Source: an uncultured Prevotellaceae bacterium (GTDB taxonomy: Bacteria > Bacteroidota > Bacteroidia > Bacteroidales > Bacteroidaceae). Taken from it: 64,000 nucleotides of DNA. Position numbers and translations under genes: made by a program. A model generated the notes under the pieces. That model was not told the origin of the DNA. It did not search any database and saw only the letters and a program-made list of their open reading frames with translations. Position 1 is the stretch's first letter. Every line of letters begins with the position of its first letter. This document shows, in pieces, positions 45,258-54,122 of this stretch. The stretch covers positions 1 through 64,000 of the forward strand of contig CACZGH010000004.1 of the NCBI GenBank assembly GCA_902780635.1, written 5' to 3'.

Positions 45258-45383
45258 CGAATTGTTGATAACTTTCCGCCGGATAATCGTCCATTTTGTG
45301 AAATATTGGTTGATAATTGGTTGTTTGCGTGCAAAGGTAAGAAAAAATATCGAAACTCCAACAAACATGTATTGGAAAAGTGG

Positions 45384-45518
45384 AAAAACTTCGCGTTTTG
45401 TTTTGTATTTCACTCGGTTTGCATTACCTTTCGCTTTGCGCAAGGTAAGCTTCACCTCGGAAATAAAAACAAAAACTTCGCGTTTTGTTTTGTATTTCAC
45501 TCGGTTTGCATTACCTTT
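45384..45518. repeat. 48-bp direct repeat carrying a duplicated promoter
   Basis: Identical 48-bp copies lie at 45384-45431 and 45471-45518 (period 87 bp). Each holds TTTG, 19 bp and TACCTTT. Copy 2 is followed by G, completing TACCTTTG; copy 1 is followed by C, breaking the -7 box. Confidence 0.9.
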
Positions 45519-45519
45519 G
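45489..45519 (+). promoter_or_regulatory. Canonical Bacteroidota promoter for the flippase-like gene
   Basis: TTTG (45489-45492), a 19-bp spacer and TACCTTTG (45512-45519) form a textbook -33/-7 pair. The ATG at 45537 is only 17 bp past the -7 box, so the leader would be about 10 nt. Confidence 0.8.
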
Positions 45520-45536
45520 TCGGGCAAAGTAGAAGA

Positions 45537-46535
45537 ATGGAATTTAAAAAGACAGCAAGAGATTTCCTCAATATCGCTTTCTCACTCATCTTGGGAGGTG
45601 CCATATTGTATTGGATGTATCGCAACTTTGATTTCAGTCAGATCAAAGAGGTGATGCTTCATGATATGGACTGGACGTGGATGCTGCTGTCACTGCCATT
45701 TGGTGTCACCGCACAAGTATTCAGAGCATTGCGATGGCGACAAACCCTGGCACCTATAGGTGAGCATGCCCGCAGGTCAACCTCCATTTATGCCATCTTT
45801 ATCTCATATGCCTCCAGCCTGATCATACCTCGTGTAGGGGAGTTTGCAAGATGCGGTGTGCTCAAACGATACGACCAGGTGTCATTCACCAAGGCTATCG
45901 GTACTGTGGTCACGGAGCGGGCCGTCGACATGTTGGTCATGCTCACTGTCACATTCGTCACATTGCTCCTTCAGATCTCGGTCTTCAACGACTTTTTCAT
46001 CACCACAGGCACGCGGTTTGACGTTTTTCTCGGGCAATTCACCACCGCTGGCTATATCGTGACTTTCATCTGTCTCATCGCTGCTGTGGCGCTGGTGTAT
46101 TCCCTGTTGCGAAAAATGTCGATTTATAATAAGGTAAAAGATACTTTCGGCAATCTTTGGCAGGGGGTGGCCTCTGTGAGAAACGTTAGCAACATCCCAC
46201 TGTATGTCTTTTATACATTAGGTATCTGGGCCAGTTATTTCATCCATTATTATCTTACTTTTTTCTGTTTCGACGCAACCGCAGGACTGAGTATGGGCTG
46301 CGCCCTTGTCTCGTTCGTAGTGGGAAGTATCGCCGTCATCGTGCCGACACCCAATGGTGCTGGTCCATGGCACTTCTCCGTCAAGACGATGCTCATCCTT
46401 TATGGCGTGCAGAGCGACCATGCGCTCTTTTTTGTACTCATCGTACACACGGTGCAGACATTCCTGGTGTTATTGCTCGGCATCTACGGTTGGGCAGCCT
46501 TGAGCCTGAGCCGTCCTCAACTCAAGAACTCCTGA
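45537..46535 (+). CDS. Flippase-like integral membrane protein (UPF0104/LPG synthase membrane-domain family)
   Basis: The 332-residue protein is taken from ATG 45537. The frame stays open 97 codons upstream, but that stretch is the repeated promoter and cannot be coding. About eight hydrophobic helices are present. Family marks include ALRWRQTLAP, SSLIIPRVGEFARCGVLKRYDQVSFTKAIGTVVTERAVDM, and the late motif PTPNGAGPWHFSV (PxPGGxG type). The family covers the membrane domain of lysylphosphatidylglycerol synthases and related lipid flippases; this protein lacks the synthase domain. The exact lipid substrate is unknown. Confidence 0.85.
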   Translation: MEFKKTARDFLNIAFSLILGGAILYWMYRNFDFSQIKEVMLHDMDWTWMLLSLPFGVTAQVFRALRWRQTLAPIGEHARRSTSIYAIFISYASSLIIPRVGEFARCGVLKRYDQVSFTKAIGTVVTERAVDMLVMLTVTFVTLLLQISVFNDFFITTGTRFDVFLGQFTTAGYIVTFICLIAAVALVYSLLRKMSIYNKVKDTFGNLWQGVASVRNVSNIPLYVFYTLGIWASYFIHYYLTFFCFDATAGLSMGCALVSFVVGSIAVIVPTPNGAGPWHFSVKTMLILYGVQSDHALFFVLIVHTVQTFLVLLLGIYGWAALSLSRPQLKNS

Positions 46536-46571
46536 ATAATTTCCAAGAAAACCATAAAAAGGAGGAAATAC

Positions 46572-46602
46572 TTTGCTATTTATCTAATATTGACTATCTT
46601 TG
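46572..46602 (+). promoter_or_regulatory. Canonical Bacteroidota promoter for pepD
   Basis: TTTG (46572-46575), a 19-bp spacer and TATCTTTG (46595-46602) stand 34 bp before the ATG at 46637. Confidence 0.85.
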
Positions 46603-46636
46603 CCTTGAAAAAAGATAACCTTAAAAATATTGCAGT

Positions 46637-48094
46637 ATGAGTGAAATCAAAAAACTGAATCCTGAATGCATCTGGAAGAATTTTCATGCACTGACACAAG
46701 TACCCCGTCCATCAGGACATCTTGAGAAAATACAGCAGTTTCTACTCGACTTTGCCAAAGGTGCTGGAGTAGAAGCATTTAAAGACCCTGCTGGTAACAT
46801 TGTGATGCGAAAACCAGCCACCGAGGGAATGGAAGACCGTAAAGGTGTCATCCTGCAGGCACACATGGATATGGTGCCACAGAAAACACCCGAGTCGAAA
46901 CATGTTTTTGAGACTGACCCCATTGAGCCTTGGATAGACGGTGAGTGGGTGAGAGCCAAAGGCACCACACTGGGAGCAGATAATGGCCTGGGCGTAGCTG
47001 CTATCATGGCAGTGATGGAGTCGAAAGACTTGTGCCATGGACCCGTGGAGGCGCTAATTACTGCTGATGAGGAGACGGGCATGTTTGGAGCCAATGATCT
47101 GCCACAGGAGGAGTTGAATGGACATATCTTGCTCAACCTCGATTCCGAGACCTGGGGAAAATTCGTCATCGGTAGTGCTGGAGGCATCGACGTGACCGCT
47201 ACCCTCAGTTATAAAGAGGTGGAGACATGTAAAGATGACGCAGCTGTGAAGGTGACACTGAAGGGTCTGCGCGGTGGCCACTCTGGTCTGGAAATACACG
47301 AGGGCCGAGGCAACGCCAATAAGATGATGGTGCGCTTTGTGAGAGAGGCGATGGAAGAATGTGACGCTCGTCTTGCTACCTGGCATGGTGGAAACATGCG
47401 CAACGCTATCCCCTTCAAAGCAGAAGTGGTGCTCACGCTGCCCAAAGAGAATATCCCTGCCCTGAGTGAATTGGTCGAGGCATGGAAAGAAGATTTCACC
47501 GATGAGTACAAGAATATAGAGAGCGGTATAGAGTTCTTCTGTGAGGAGACCGAAACTCCAAAGACTGAGGTGCCAGAGGAAATCCAGGACAATATCATCA
47601 ATGCCATTTACGCTTGTCATGACGGTGTGGTACGTATGATTCCGTCTTACCCCGACGTGGTGGAGACATCCAGCAACCTGGCCATCATCGACATCGAGGA
47701 CGGCAAAGCCACCATCAAGATTTTGGCTCGTTCGTCGAGAGAGGACATGAAAGACTATGTGGCCACCATGTTGGAGAGCTGCTTCAATATGGCAGGAATG
47801 AAAGTGGAGTTTGGCGGAAGCTATGGTGGTTGGGATCCTAACCCCGAGAGTGAGATACTTCATCTGTTGCTACGCGAATATAAAGAACTCTTTGGAAAGG
47901 AAGGCATCATACAGGTAGACCATGCAGGACTCGAATGTTCCGTCATCTTAGGCAAGTATCCGCACCTCGATGTCGTATCGCTCGGCCCGACGATGAAGTC
48001 TCCCCATACGACTACAGAACGTGCGCTCATCGCAACGGTAGAGCCGTTCTGGCAACTGCTGAAGAAGACATTGGCAGATGTGCCAAAGAGATAA
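46637..48094 (+). CDS. pepD: Aminoacyl-histidine dipeptidase (M20 family)
   Basis: The 485-residue cytosolic zinc dipeptidase is of the PepD type, which hydrolyses Xaa-His and related dipeptides. Metal-site motifs are visible: LQAHMDMVP (His, about residue 79), TLGADNGLGVA (bridging Asp, about 118), TADEETGMFGA (catalytic Glu and metal Glu, about 147) and the C-terminal HTTTERA (His). GLRGGHSGLEIHEGRGNANK marks the lid domain. Its length agrees with the family. It is followed by rsmA after 4 bp, so the two are probably co-transcribed. Confidence 0.95.
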   Translation: MSEIKKLNPECIWKNFHALTQVPRPSGHLEKIQQFLLDFAKGAGVEAFKDPAGNIVMRKPATEGMEDRKGVILQAHMDMVPQKTPESKHVFETDPIEPWIDGEWVRAKGTTLGADNGLGVAAIMAVMESKDLCHGPVEALITADEETGMFGANDLPQEELNGHILLNLDSETWGKFVIGSAGGIDVTATLSYKEVETCKDDAAVKVTLKGLRGGHSGLEIHEGRGNANKMMVRFVREAMEECDARLATWHGGNMRNAIPFKAEVVLTLPKENIPALSELVEAWKEDFTDEYKNIESGIEFFCEETETPKTEVPEEIQDNIINAIYACHDGVVRMIPSYPDVVETSSNLAIIDIEDGKATIKILARSSREDMKDYVATMLESCFNMAGMKVEFGGSYGGWDPNPESEILHLLLREYKELFGKEGIIQVDHAGLECSVILGKYPHLDVVSLGPTMKSPHTTTERALIATVEPFWQLLKKTLADVPKR

Positions 48095-48098
48095 TCTG

Positions 48099-48887
48099 AT
48101 GAAAGTAAGACCTAAGAAAAATCTTGGACAGCATTTCCTGACCGACCTCAGCATCGCTCAGCGCATCGCCGACACTGTCGACGCATGCCCTGACATCCCT
48201 GTGCTTGAGGTCGGTCCAGGCATGGGTGTCCTCACTCAGTACCTCATCACAAAACCGAGAGAGTTGCGTGTCGTGGAAATCGACACGGAGTCGGTGGATT
48301 ATCTCAATGAGCATTTCCCACAACTGCGTGACCAAATCGTTTCTGGCGACTTCCTCCGTATGGACCTCCGACAACTTTTCAATGGAAGCCAGTTTGTCCT
48401 TACAGGCAATTATCCTTACGATATCTCCACGCAGATTTTCTTTAAAATGCTCGATAATAAGGATTTGATACCATGCTGCACTGGGATGATCCAAAGGGAG
48501 GTGGCACAGCGCATCGCATCTGGACCAGGCAACAAAGCGTATGGCATACTGAGTGTGCTCATTCAGGCATGGTATAGCGTGGAGTATCTTTTTACTGTCG
48601 ACGAACATGTGTTCAACCCACCGCCAAAGGTGAAAAGTGCTGTCATCAGGATGACACGCAATGAGGTCACGGACCTGGGATGTGATGAGGCCCTTTTCCG
48701 CCGTGTGGTCAAGGCGGTGTTTAATCAGCGCCGAAAGATGCTCCGGGTCAGCCTGAGGCAACTTTTACCCGGTGGTCCCTCTTCCGATGCCTTGCTTTCA
48801 AGTGACATGATGACCGCACGGCCAGAACAACTGACCATACCGCAGTTTGTGACACTCACCAATATGGTGGCGGAAGAACTGAAATGA
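48099..48887 (+). CDS. rsmA: 16S rRNA (adenine1518/1519-N6)-dimethyltransferase
   Basis: RsmA (KsgA) dimethylates two adenines in helix 45 of 16S rRNA late in small-subunit assembly. The start at 48099 (MKVRPKKNLGQHFLTD) gives 262 residues and avoids overlap with pepD; the open frame begins 21 bp earlier. The motifs VLEVGPGMGVLTQYL (SAM binding), LTGNYPYDISTQIFFKM (catalytic NxPY) and VFNPPPKVKSAVIRM are diagnostic. Confidence 0.95.
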   Translation: MKVRPKKNLGQHFLTDLSIAQRIADTVDACPDIPVLEVGPGMGVLTQYLITKPRELRVVEIDTESVDYLNEHFPQLRDQIVSGDFLRMDLRQLFNGSQFVLTGNYPYDISTQIFFKMLDNKDLIPCCTGMIQREVAQRIASGPGNKAYGILSVLIQAWYSVEYLFTVDEHVFNPPPKVKSAVIRMTRNEVTDLGCDEALFRRVVKAVFNQRRKMLRVSLRQLLPGGPSSDALLSSDMMTARPEQLTIPQFVTLTNMVAEELK

Positions 48888-48928
48888 TTTTTTTTAGGCA
48901 ATATGTTGCATACTAATAAAATTTTATC

Positions 48929-48936
48929 TACATTTG
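48929..48936 (+). promoter_or_regulatory. Candidate -7 box for frr
   Basis: TACATTTG matches TAnnTTTG; GTTG (48905-48908) stands 20 bp upstream in place of TTTG. The ATG is 27 bp further on. Confidence 0.6.
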
Positions 48937-48962
48937 TACACTCAAACTAATATAACCAAAAT

Positions 48963-49523
48963 ATGATAGACGTAAAAGCTACATTAAGCGAGAGTGAAGA
49001 GAGAATGGAGATGGCTGCCATGTTCCTGGAGGAAGCATTGGCAAAGATACGTGCAGGACGTGCCAATATCGCCATCGTCAGCGGCGTGAGAGTCGACTCT
49101 TACGGAAGTATGGTGCCACTCAACCAGGTGGCCAACGTGTCCACACCCGACGCACGCACCATCGCCATACGTCCATGGGACAAAAAAATGATACGTACGA
49201 TAGAGAAAGCTATCATGGACTCCGATGTTGGCATCACACCTGAGAACAATGGTGAAGTCATCCGTCTGGCCATACCACAGCCCACTGAGGAGCGCCGCCG
49301 TGATCTTACAAAGCAATGCAACAAAATCGCTGAAAAAGCAAAGGTGGAGGTGCGCAATGTGAGGTCGGATATCAAGGATAAACTCAAGAAAGCCATTAAA
49401 GACGGTCTCTCTGAAGACAATGAGAAAGACGCAGAACTCGATCTGCAGAAACTGCACGACAAGTTTATCAAGAAGATTGATGAAATCCTTGCGGCTAAGA
49501 ACAAGGAAATCATGACCGTTTAG
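48963..49523 (+). CDS. frr: Ribosome recycling factor
   Basis: The 186-residue protein is the usual length. With EF-G it splits post-termination ribosomes. Typical stretches are [39 protein letters not shown] (domain II) and [35 protein letters not shown] (helical domain I). It is followed 5 bp later by rsgA, an operon of two ribosome-related genes. Confidence 0.97.
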   Translation: MIDVKATLSESEERMEMAAMFLEEALAKIRAGRANIAIVSGVRVDSYGSMVPLNQVANVSTPDARTIAIRPWDKKMIRTIEKAIMDSDVGITPENNGEVIRLAIPQPTEERRRDLTKQCNKIAEKAKVEVRNVRSDIKDKLKKAIKDGLSEDNEKDAELDLQKLHDKFIKKIDEILAAKNKEIMTV

Positions 49524-49528
49524 TTCCT

Positions 49529-50461
49529 GTGAAAGGCACTGTCATCAGAAATACAGGTAGCTGGTACACCGTGCTCACCGAAGAGGGAGAGATGGTGGAG
49601 AGCAAAGTAAAAGGTAATTTCCGCCTGCGTGGCATTCGCAGCACCAACCCGGTGGCTGTGGGTGACCATGTGAGCATCATACGAAATCAAGAGGGTACGG
49701 CGTTCATCAATGAGATTGATGATCGCCGTAATTATATCATACGCAAAGCTTCCAACCTCTCCAAGCAAAGCCATATCATCGCTGCTAATGTCGATCAGGC
49801 TTTCCTCATCGTAACTGTCAATTTCCCTGAAACTTCCACGACGTTCATCGACCGCTTCCTTGCCTCGGCGGAGGCGTATCGGGTGCCTGTGACACTCATT
49901 TTCAATAAGACTGATCTGCTCGGAGAAGATGATTTACACATACAGCAGATGATGGTAGATCTCTATGAGGGCATTGGCTACACTTGCTTGCAAACATCGG
50001 CAAAAAACGGCGACGGCATCGAACGTCTTCAACAATTGCTCAAGGATAAAATATCTCTCTTCAGTGGCAATAGCGGGGTGGGGAAGTCGACATTGCTCAA
50101 TTGCCTCATACCTGGACTCAAACTCAAGACGGCTGAAATCTCCGAGGCACACAACACGGGCATGCACACCACAACATTTAGCGAAATGCTGCCCTTGCCA
50201 CAAGGAGGGTGGGCCATCGACACTCCTGGCATCAAGGGATTCGGTACTTTCGACATGGAACCAGGAGAGATTTGTGGCTATTTCCGTGAGATTTTCCACT
50301 TCTCAAAAGACTGTCGCTTTGCCAACTGCACACACACGCATGAACCGGGATGCGCCGTACTGGCCGCCCTTGACCAACACTACATCGCAGCCAGCAGATA
50401 TCGTTCGTACGTTGGAATGCTTGAAGATAAAGAAGAGAGTAAATACCGTGATCCTTACTAG
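49529..50461 (+). CDS. rsgA: Ribosome small-subunit GTPase RsgA
   Basis: The 310-residue protein starts at a GTG 5 bp after the frr stop. An N-terminal OB fold is followed by a circularly permuted GTPase whose motifs come in G4-G1-G3 order: NKTDLL (about 130), [13 protein letters not shown] (about 182) and DTPGIKGFG (about 231). A C-terminal zinc knuckle ([14 protein letters not shown]) binds Zn2+. It helps mature the 30S subunit and its GTPase is ribosome-stimulated. Confidence 0.96.
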   Translation: MKGTVIRNTGSWYTVLTEEGEMVESKVKGNFRLRGIRSTNPVAVGDHVSIIRNQEGTAFINEIDDRRNYIIRKASNLSKQSHIIAANVDQAFLIVTVNFPETSTTFIDRFLASAEAYRVPVTLIFNKTDLLGEDDLHIQQMMVDLYEGIGYTCLQTSAKNGDGIERLQQLLKDKISLFSGNSGVGKSTLLNCLIPGLKLKTAEISEAHNTGMHTTTFSEMLPLPQGGWAIDTPGIKGFGTFDMEPGEICGYFREIFHFSKDCRFANCTHTHEPGCAVLAALDQHYIAASRYRSYVGMLEDKEESKYRDPY

Positions 50462-50511
50462 GCGTTGGCTGCTCGCTTTCGGGGTTCGCATATCTCTCAC
50501 CTCCTTCCCCT

Positions 50512-50553
50512 TACCTCTTACCTCTCACCCCTCACCCCTCACCTCTCACTTCT
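50512..50553. repeat. Intergenic heptamer array (YACCYCT)
   Basis: Six 7-bp units (TACCTCT twice, CACCCCT twice, CACCTCT, CACTTCT) end 13 bp before the ATG of the beta-propeller gene. The preceding 40 bp are also pyrimidine-rich. It is similar in character to the 8- and 9-bp arrays elsewhere in the window. Confidence 0.8.
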
Positions 50554-50566
50554 AAACACCTTTTCA

Positions 50567-52087
50567 ATGAAAAAACATCGTTTGTCATTCCTGCTCTTTC
50601 TCTTGCAGGTAGTTGCTTTGACGGCTTTTGCACAGAGTTCGGCTCCCAGTGCAGTTCACCCTCCTGTAGGTACCACCTCCGGGGGAGGAAACGGCCAGAT
50701 CTCTCTCAAACTGGTCAATAAACACATCAATTATAAAGGAAGCCCGGCAGAGTATCGCGACCCCTACATACAGTCGCCCAAGTCGGCCAATATACATCCC
50801 GACGGCACCAAGTATTACGTCAATTCTTTGGAGGGGTGCGCTACTGTCGTCTATGACATGAAAACCCATCAGCGGCTCAAAGTCATCAATTATAGATTTG
50901 AGGATAAGAAAGATGCTGCACTGTGGAGTAAGCCCAGTAAGTTTTATCCTTTCACTCATTACACCGATAGTCTTAACACTTTTATGGGAAAACCAGTGGA
51001 GAGCACTTTTTCACATGGTGGGAGATATCTGTGGATTCCGTTTTATCGGCGCACTTTTGACCTCAATGCACAAGACCCGTCGGCCATCGCTGTGGTTGAC
51101 ACGCGCACCGACGAGATTGTTAAACTGATGGAGACAGGGCCATTGCCAAAAATGGTGGCGTGCTCGCATGATGGTCGTCACATCGCTATCACTCATTGGG
51201 GTAACAACACAGTTGGGCTCGTCAACGTGGAAAGTCTCAACCCTGATGACTGGTACCATGAGGCATTATTGGTGGTCGATTACGTGCTTCCACTCAACTA
51301 CAGCCTCACCGAACAGGTGGACCGTGACAACAAGAGTGGCTATTGCCTGAGGGGCACCGTTTTTACACCCGATGACAAGTTCCTGCTGGTGGGATGTATG
51401 GGTGACAATGGCGGAATTGCGGTCATCAATATGGAGACACAGAAATATATGGGACGATTGCTCGGCATGATGCCTAACGTGAGACACCTTGTTATCAAAG
51501 ACGACTATCTTTATCTCAGTATCAATAAGGCGGGATATGTGCAGCGTATCAAACTGGATGCATTGATGAGCGCAGCACAACGCATCGGAGGAAAGACACT
51601 GAAAATCGGCGGATGGGAGAGTTGTAAGGTGGGAGAGGGAGCTCGAACCATCGAACTCTCACCCAGCGGACGTTTCGTATTCGCTGCCTGCAACCTGGCC
51701 AGCAAACTCTTTGTCGTCGATACACGCACCATGCGCACCGTCGATACCATCAGTGTCGACTCTTATCCTGTGGGGCTGGACATTTCCAACGACGGACGCT
51801 TTATCATTGTCACCTCGCAGGGGCGAGGAAGCCAGGGTGGGAATGCCGTCAATATTTATGAGGTGGAATATAATGAACCAGAACCGGTGCTCAAAGATAC
51901 TGACGGGGCTGCGGTGCTCCGTCAGACACCAACAGACGACTCAATTCAAACAGAAAGGGCAGAGACTTCTCCTCTGCCCTCTACTATACATTCTCTTATC
52001 GACAAGACTTATGTTGTGATAGGTTTGGTCGCTGTTTTATTATTGTTCGCTGTTTGGTGGTTGGTCAGACGGCGCCGCAAGTCCTAA
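50567..52087 (+). CDS. Exported YncE-like beta-propeller with C-terminal membrane anchor
   Basis: The start at 50567 (MKKHRLSFLLFLLQVVALTAFA) is a signal peptide; the frame is open 34 codons upstream through the heptamer array, which I reject as coding. The 506-residue protein has repeated propeller blades (PSAIAVVDTRTDEIVKLMETGPLPKMVACSHDGRHIAITH; SGRFVFAACNLASKLFVVDTRTMRTVDTISVDSYPVGLDISNDGRFIIV). These resemble YncE and cytochrome-d1-type proteins. A C-terminal helix (about 477-498) with a basic tail RRRRKS would anchor it facing the periplasm. No catalytic residues are recognised; a binding or scaffolding role is possible. Confidence 0.8.
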   Translation: MKKHRLSFLLFLLQVVALTAFAQSSAPSAVHPPVGTTSGGGNGQISLKLVNKHINYKGSPAEYRDPYIQSPKSANIHPDGTKYYVNSLEGCATVVYDMKTHQRLKVINYRFEDKKDAALWSKPSKFYPFTHYTDSLNTFMGKPVESTFSHGGRYLWIPFYRRTFDLNAQDPSAIAVVDTRTDEIVKLMETGPLPKMVACSHDGRHIAITHWGNNTVGLVNVESLNPDDWYHEALLVVDYVLPLNYSLTEQVDRDNKSGYCLRGTVFTPDDKFLLVGCMGDNGGIAVINMETQKYMGRLLGMMPNVRHLVIKDDYLYLSINKAGYVQRIKLDALMSAAQRIGGKTLKIGGWESCKVGEGARTIELSPSGRFVFAACNLASKLFVVDTRTMRTVDTISVDSYPVGLDISNDGRFIIVTSQGRGSQGGNAVNIYEVEYNEPEPVLKDTDGAAVLRQTPTDDSIQTERAETSPLPSTIHSLIDKTYVVIGLVAVLLLFAVWWLVRRRRKS

Positions 52088-52157
52088 AAGGGCTGCGAGG
52101 TTACGTTCAAAACTTCACATCAGATGGTATTGTCTTACTCCTGAAGTGTTAATGTCT

Positions 52158-52181
52158 GAACTCCTGAACTCCTGAACTCCT
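52158..52181. repeat. Short octamer array (GAACTCCT x3)
   Basis: Three perfect GAACTCCT units lie in the 92-bp gap between two converging genes. The last two bases of the array are within the stop codon of the minus-strand gene. The unit is identical to that of the 15.36 kb array. Confidence 0.85.
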
Positions 52182-52860
52182 AAAAATTGATTCCTATATT
52201 GGCGAAAAACGCCCCATTGTGAGTGTCGTTGAAATAGTCGTCGCCGATGTTTGTCAGACCGAAGTCATAACCGATCTCTGCATATAGCATCTCGTAGGCT
52301 AAGCCACATCCCACACGGATGCCACCGTCAAAACGCTTGAAACCGCCGTCGCCAAAACTGCTGTAGGCAGCGCGGTTGCCAAAGTCTTTGATTTTTCCAC
52401 CGACACCGCAGGCCAGATACCCTCCGATAAAGGGCTCTACTGCTGTGGCAGGAGCAACCTGGGCTGAGTACTTGAGGGTAAGAGGCACTTCCAGATAGTT
52501 GAGGTCGAAGGTAAACTTGTTGCCGTTGTCTCCCTTACCACCTTTTTCAGTATATTCTAGCCCTGTCTCGAAAAACAAAGGCATCATTGGGGTCAACTGG
52601 ACACCTGCCACCGCACCGACATTCAGGCCTGACTGGCTATTCCCTCCGTCAAGATAAGCAGCGTCGCTGTTGACATGTGAGGCGGAGAGACCAAATCGCA
52701 GACCAAAATAGGTGTTGGGGGCATAATGGTGACTACGTGAGACTCCTACACCATAGCGGGGAGGGGGAGGGGTGTAGCCTCGGCGACGTGACTGGGCAGA
52801 GGTGGGAAGACTGACGACAAGGCATAAAACTGCCACCGAAAATAAAACGATCTTTTTCAT
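52180..52860 (-). CDS. Outer-membrane beta-barrel protein (PorT/OMP_b-brl type)
   Basis: The 226-residue protein has a signal peptide ending LPTSAQ, a short Arg/Pro-rich lead (SRRRGYTPPPPRYG), then eight or so alternating strands typical of small barrels (YFGLRFGLSASH; SGLNVGAVAGVQLTPMMPLFFETGLEYTEKG; LNYLEVPLTLKYS; FFANIGINF at the end). The last residue is aromatic, as needed for outer-membrane insertion. Its function is unknown. Confidence 0.87.
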   Translation of the reverse strand: MKKIVLFSVAVLCLVVSLPTSAQSRRRGYTPPPPRYGVGVSRSHHYAPNTYFGLRFGLSASHVNSDAAYLDGGNSQSGLNVGAVAGVQLTPMMPLFFETGLEYTEKGGKGDNGNKFTFDLNYLEVPLTLKYSAQVAPATAVEPFIGGYLACGVGGKIKDFGNRAAYSSFGDGGFKRFDGGIRVGCGLAYEMLYAEIGYDFGLTNIGDDYFNDTHNGAFFANIGINF

Positions 52861-52947
52861 GTTCTTGTTATTTTTCTTATTCTACATAGTTTTATTAACT
52901 CTGTTGTCTAAATTCTTGGTCGTATAGACAGTAATTCTTGTTTGTTG

Positions 52948-52955
52948 CAAAACTA
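52948..52955 (-). promoter_or_regulatory. Candidate -7 box for the outer-membrane barrel gene
   Basis: Minus strand TAGTTTTG matches TAnnTTTG; TGTG stands 19 bp upstream where TTTG is expected. The leader would be about 80 nt. Confidence 0.5.
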
Positions 52956-53021
52956 TCGCTTTTTCCCCTACCGCACAATGAATTATCCCTAAATCATAAG
53001 GGATTTTCCCTATTATTTTTG

Positions 53022-53029
53022 TACTTTTG
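53022..53029 (+). promoter_or_regulatory. Candidate -7 box for mnmA
   Basis: TACTTTTG matches TAnnTTTG, 16 bp before the ATG. Upstream, one AGGGA arm (52999-53003) can pair with either ATCCCT (52985-52990) or TCCCT (53007-53011), a possible operator in the -33 area. Confidence 0.5.
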
Positions 53030-53045
53030 CAAAAAATACATAGGT

Positions 53046-54122
53046 ATGATGACAGAAGACTTAACCGGCAAAAAAATAGCAGTCCTCCTCTCTGGTGGCG
53101 TTGATAGCTCAGTAGTGTTGTATGAACTCGCACAGAAAGGACTGCATCCGGATTGTTTCTATATCAAAATAGGACCGGAAGAAGAGGAGGAGTGGGACTG
53201 CTCATCTGAGGAGGACCTGGAGATGGCCACCGCCGTGGCGGCTAAATATGGCTGTCGGCTGCAGGTAGTAGACTGCCATCGGGAGTACTGGGAGCAAGTG
53301 ACAAAATATACAATGGATAAAGTGCGTGCCGGACTAACACCCAACCCTGATGTGATGTGCAACAGACTGATCAAGTTTGGGGCGTTTGATGCAAAGGTGG
53401 GGCATGACTATGACCTGATAGCGACGGGGCACTATGCACAGACAGAAATCATTGATGGGGTGAAATGGCTTGTTACCAGTCCAGATCCGGTAAAAGATCA
53501 GACGGATTTTCTGGCACAACTATACGACTGGCAATTACGCAAAGCTCTGTTCCCTATCGGTCATTATATGAAAGAGGAGGTGAGGATGATTGCTGAGAGG
53601 GAGCACTTGGTCAATGCGCGTCGCAAAGACTCTCAGGGCATTTGTTTCTTGGGAAAAATCAATTACAATGATTATTTACGGCGCTATTTAGGCGAGAATC
53701 CGGGTGAGGTGCTCGAATGGGAGACTGGACGTCGCATCGGAGAGCACCGTGGATTGTGGTTTCACACCATCGGACAGCGACATGGTTTGGGATTTGGTGG
53801 CGGACCATGGTTCGTAGTCAAAAAAGACGTGGCTGCGAACACTTTGTATGTCAGCAAGGGATATGAGCCACGTACTGCTTACAAGGATACATTCCGCATA
53901 CACGATTTCCATTTCCTCTCTGGAGAACAGGAGATGACGGATGTCACATTCAAAATACGGCATACACCCGAATATCATCCAGCACGGATGGAGCAAACTG
54001 CACCGGGAGAATATGTGGTATACGCAAGTCAACTCATACAGGGAGTGGCTCCAGGGCAGTTTTGTGTGGTTTACGACAAATGTCATCACCGTTGTTTTGG
54101 GTCGGCGGAGATTACTCTTTAG
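53046..54122 (+). CDS. mnmA: tRNA-specific 2-thiouridylase
   Basis: MnmA thiolates U34 of tRNAs for Lys, Glu and Gln using ATP and a persulphide sulphur donor. The start at 53046 (MMTEDLTGKKIAVLLSGGVDSSVV; 53049 also possible) gives 358 residues; the longer frame starts in the promoter. It has the PP-loop SGGVDSS (about 17), the catalytic Cys in TPNPDVMCNRLIKF, ATGHYA, the second catalytic Cys in SQGICFLGKINY, and the C-terminal beta domains (HTIGQRHGLGFGG; ASQLIQGVAPGQFCVVYD). It ends with an 11-bp overlap into the converging lipoprotein gene. Confidence 0.95.
   Translation: MMTEDLTGKKIAVLLSGGVDSSVVLYELAQKGLHPDCFYIKIGPEEEEEWDCSSEEDLEMATAVAAKYGCRLQVVDCHREYWEQVTKYTMDKVRAGLTPNPDVMCNRLIKFGAFDAKVGHDYDLIATGHYAQTEIIDGVKWLVTSPDPVKDQTDFLAQLYDWQLRKALFPIGHYMKEEVRMIAEREHLVNARRKDSQGICFLGKINYNDYLRRYLGENPGEVLEWETGRRIGEHRGLWFHTIGQRHGLGFGGGPWFVVKKDVAANTLYVSKGYEPRTAYKDTFRIHDFHFLSGEQEMTDVTFKIRHTPEYHPARMEQTAPGEYVVYASQLIQGVAPGQFCVVYDKCHHRCFGSAEITL

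Noticed and set aside
45183-45527. A 114-codon minus-strand open frame with an internal repeat
   Set aside because: Its repetitive part is just the 48-bp promoter duplication read backwards.
50465-50566. N-terminal extension of the beta-propeller protein
   Set aside because: The 34 added residues are encoded by a pyrimidine-rich heptamer array, and the signal peptide begins at 50567.
52938-53045. N-terminal extension of MnmA
   Set aside because: It would include the promoter -7 box, and the family begins near 53046.
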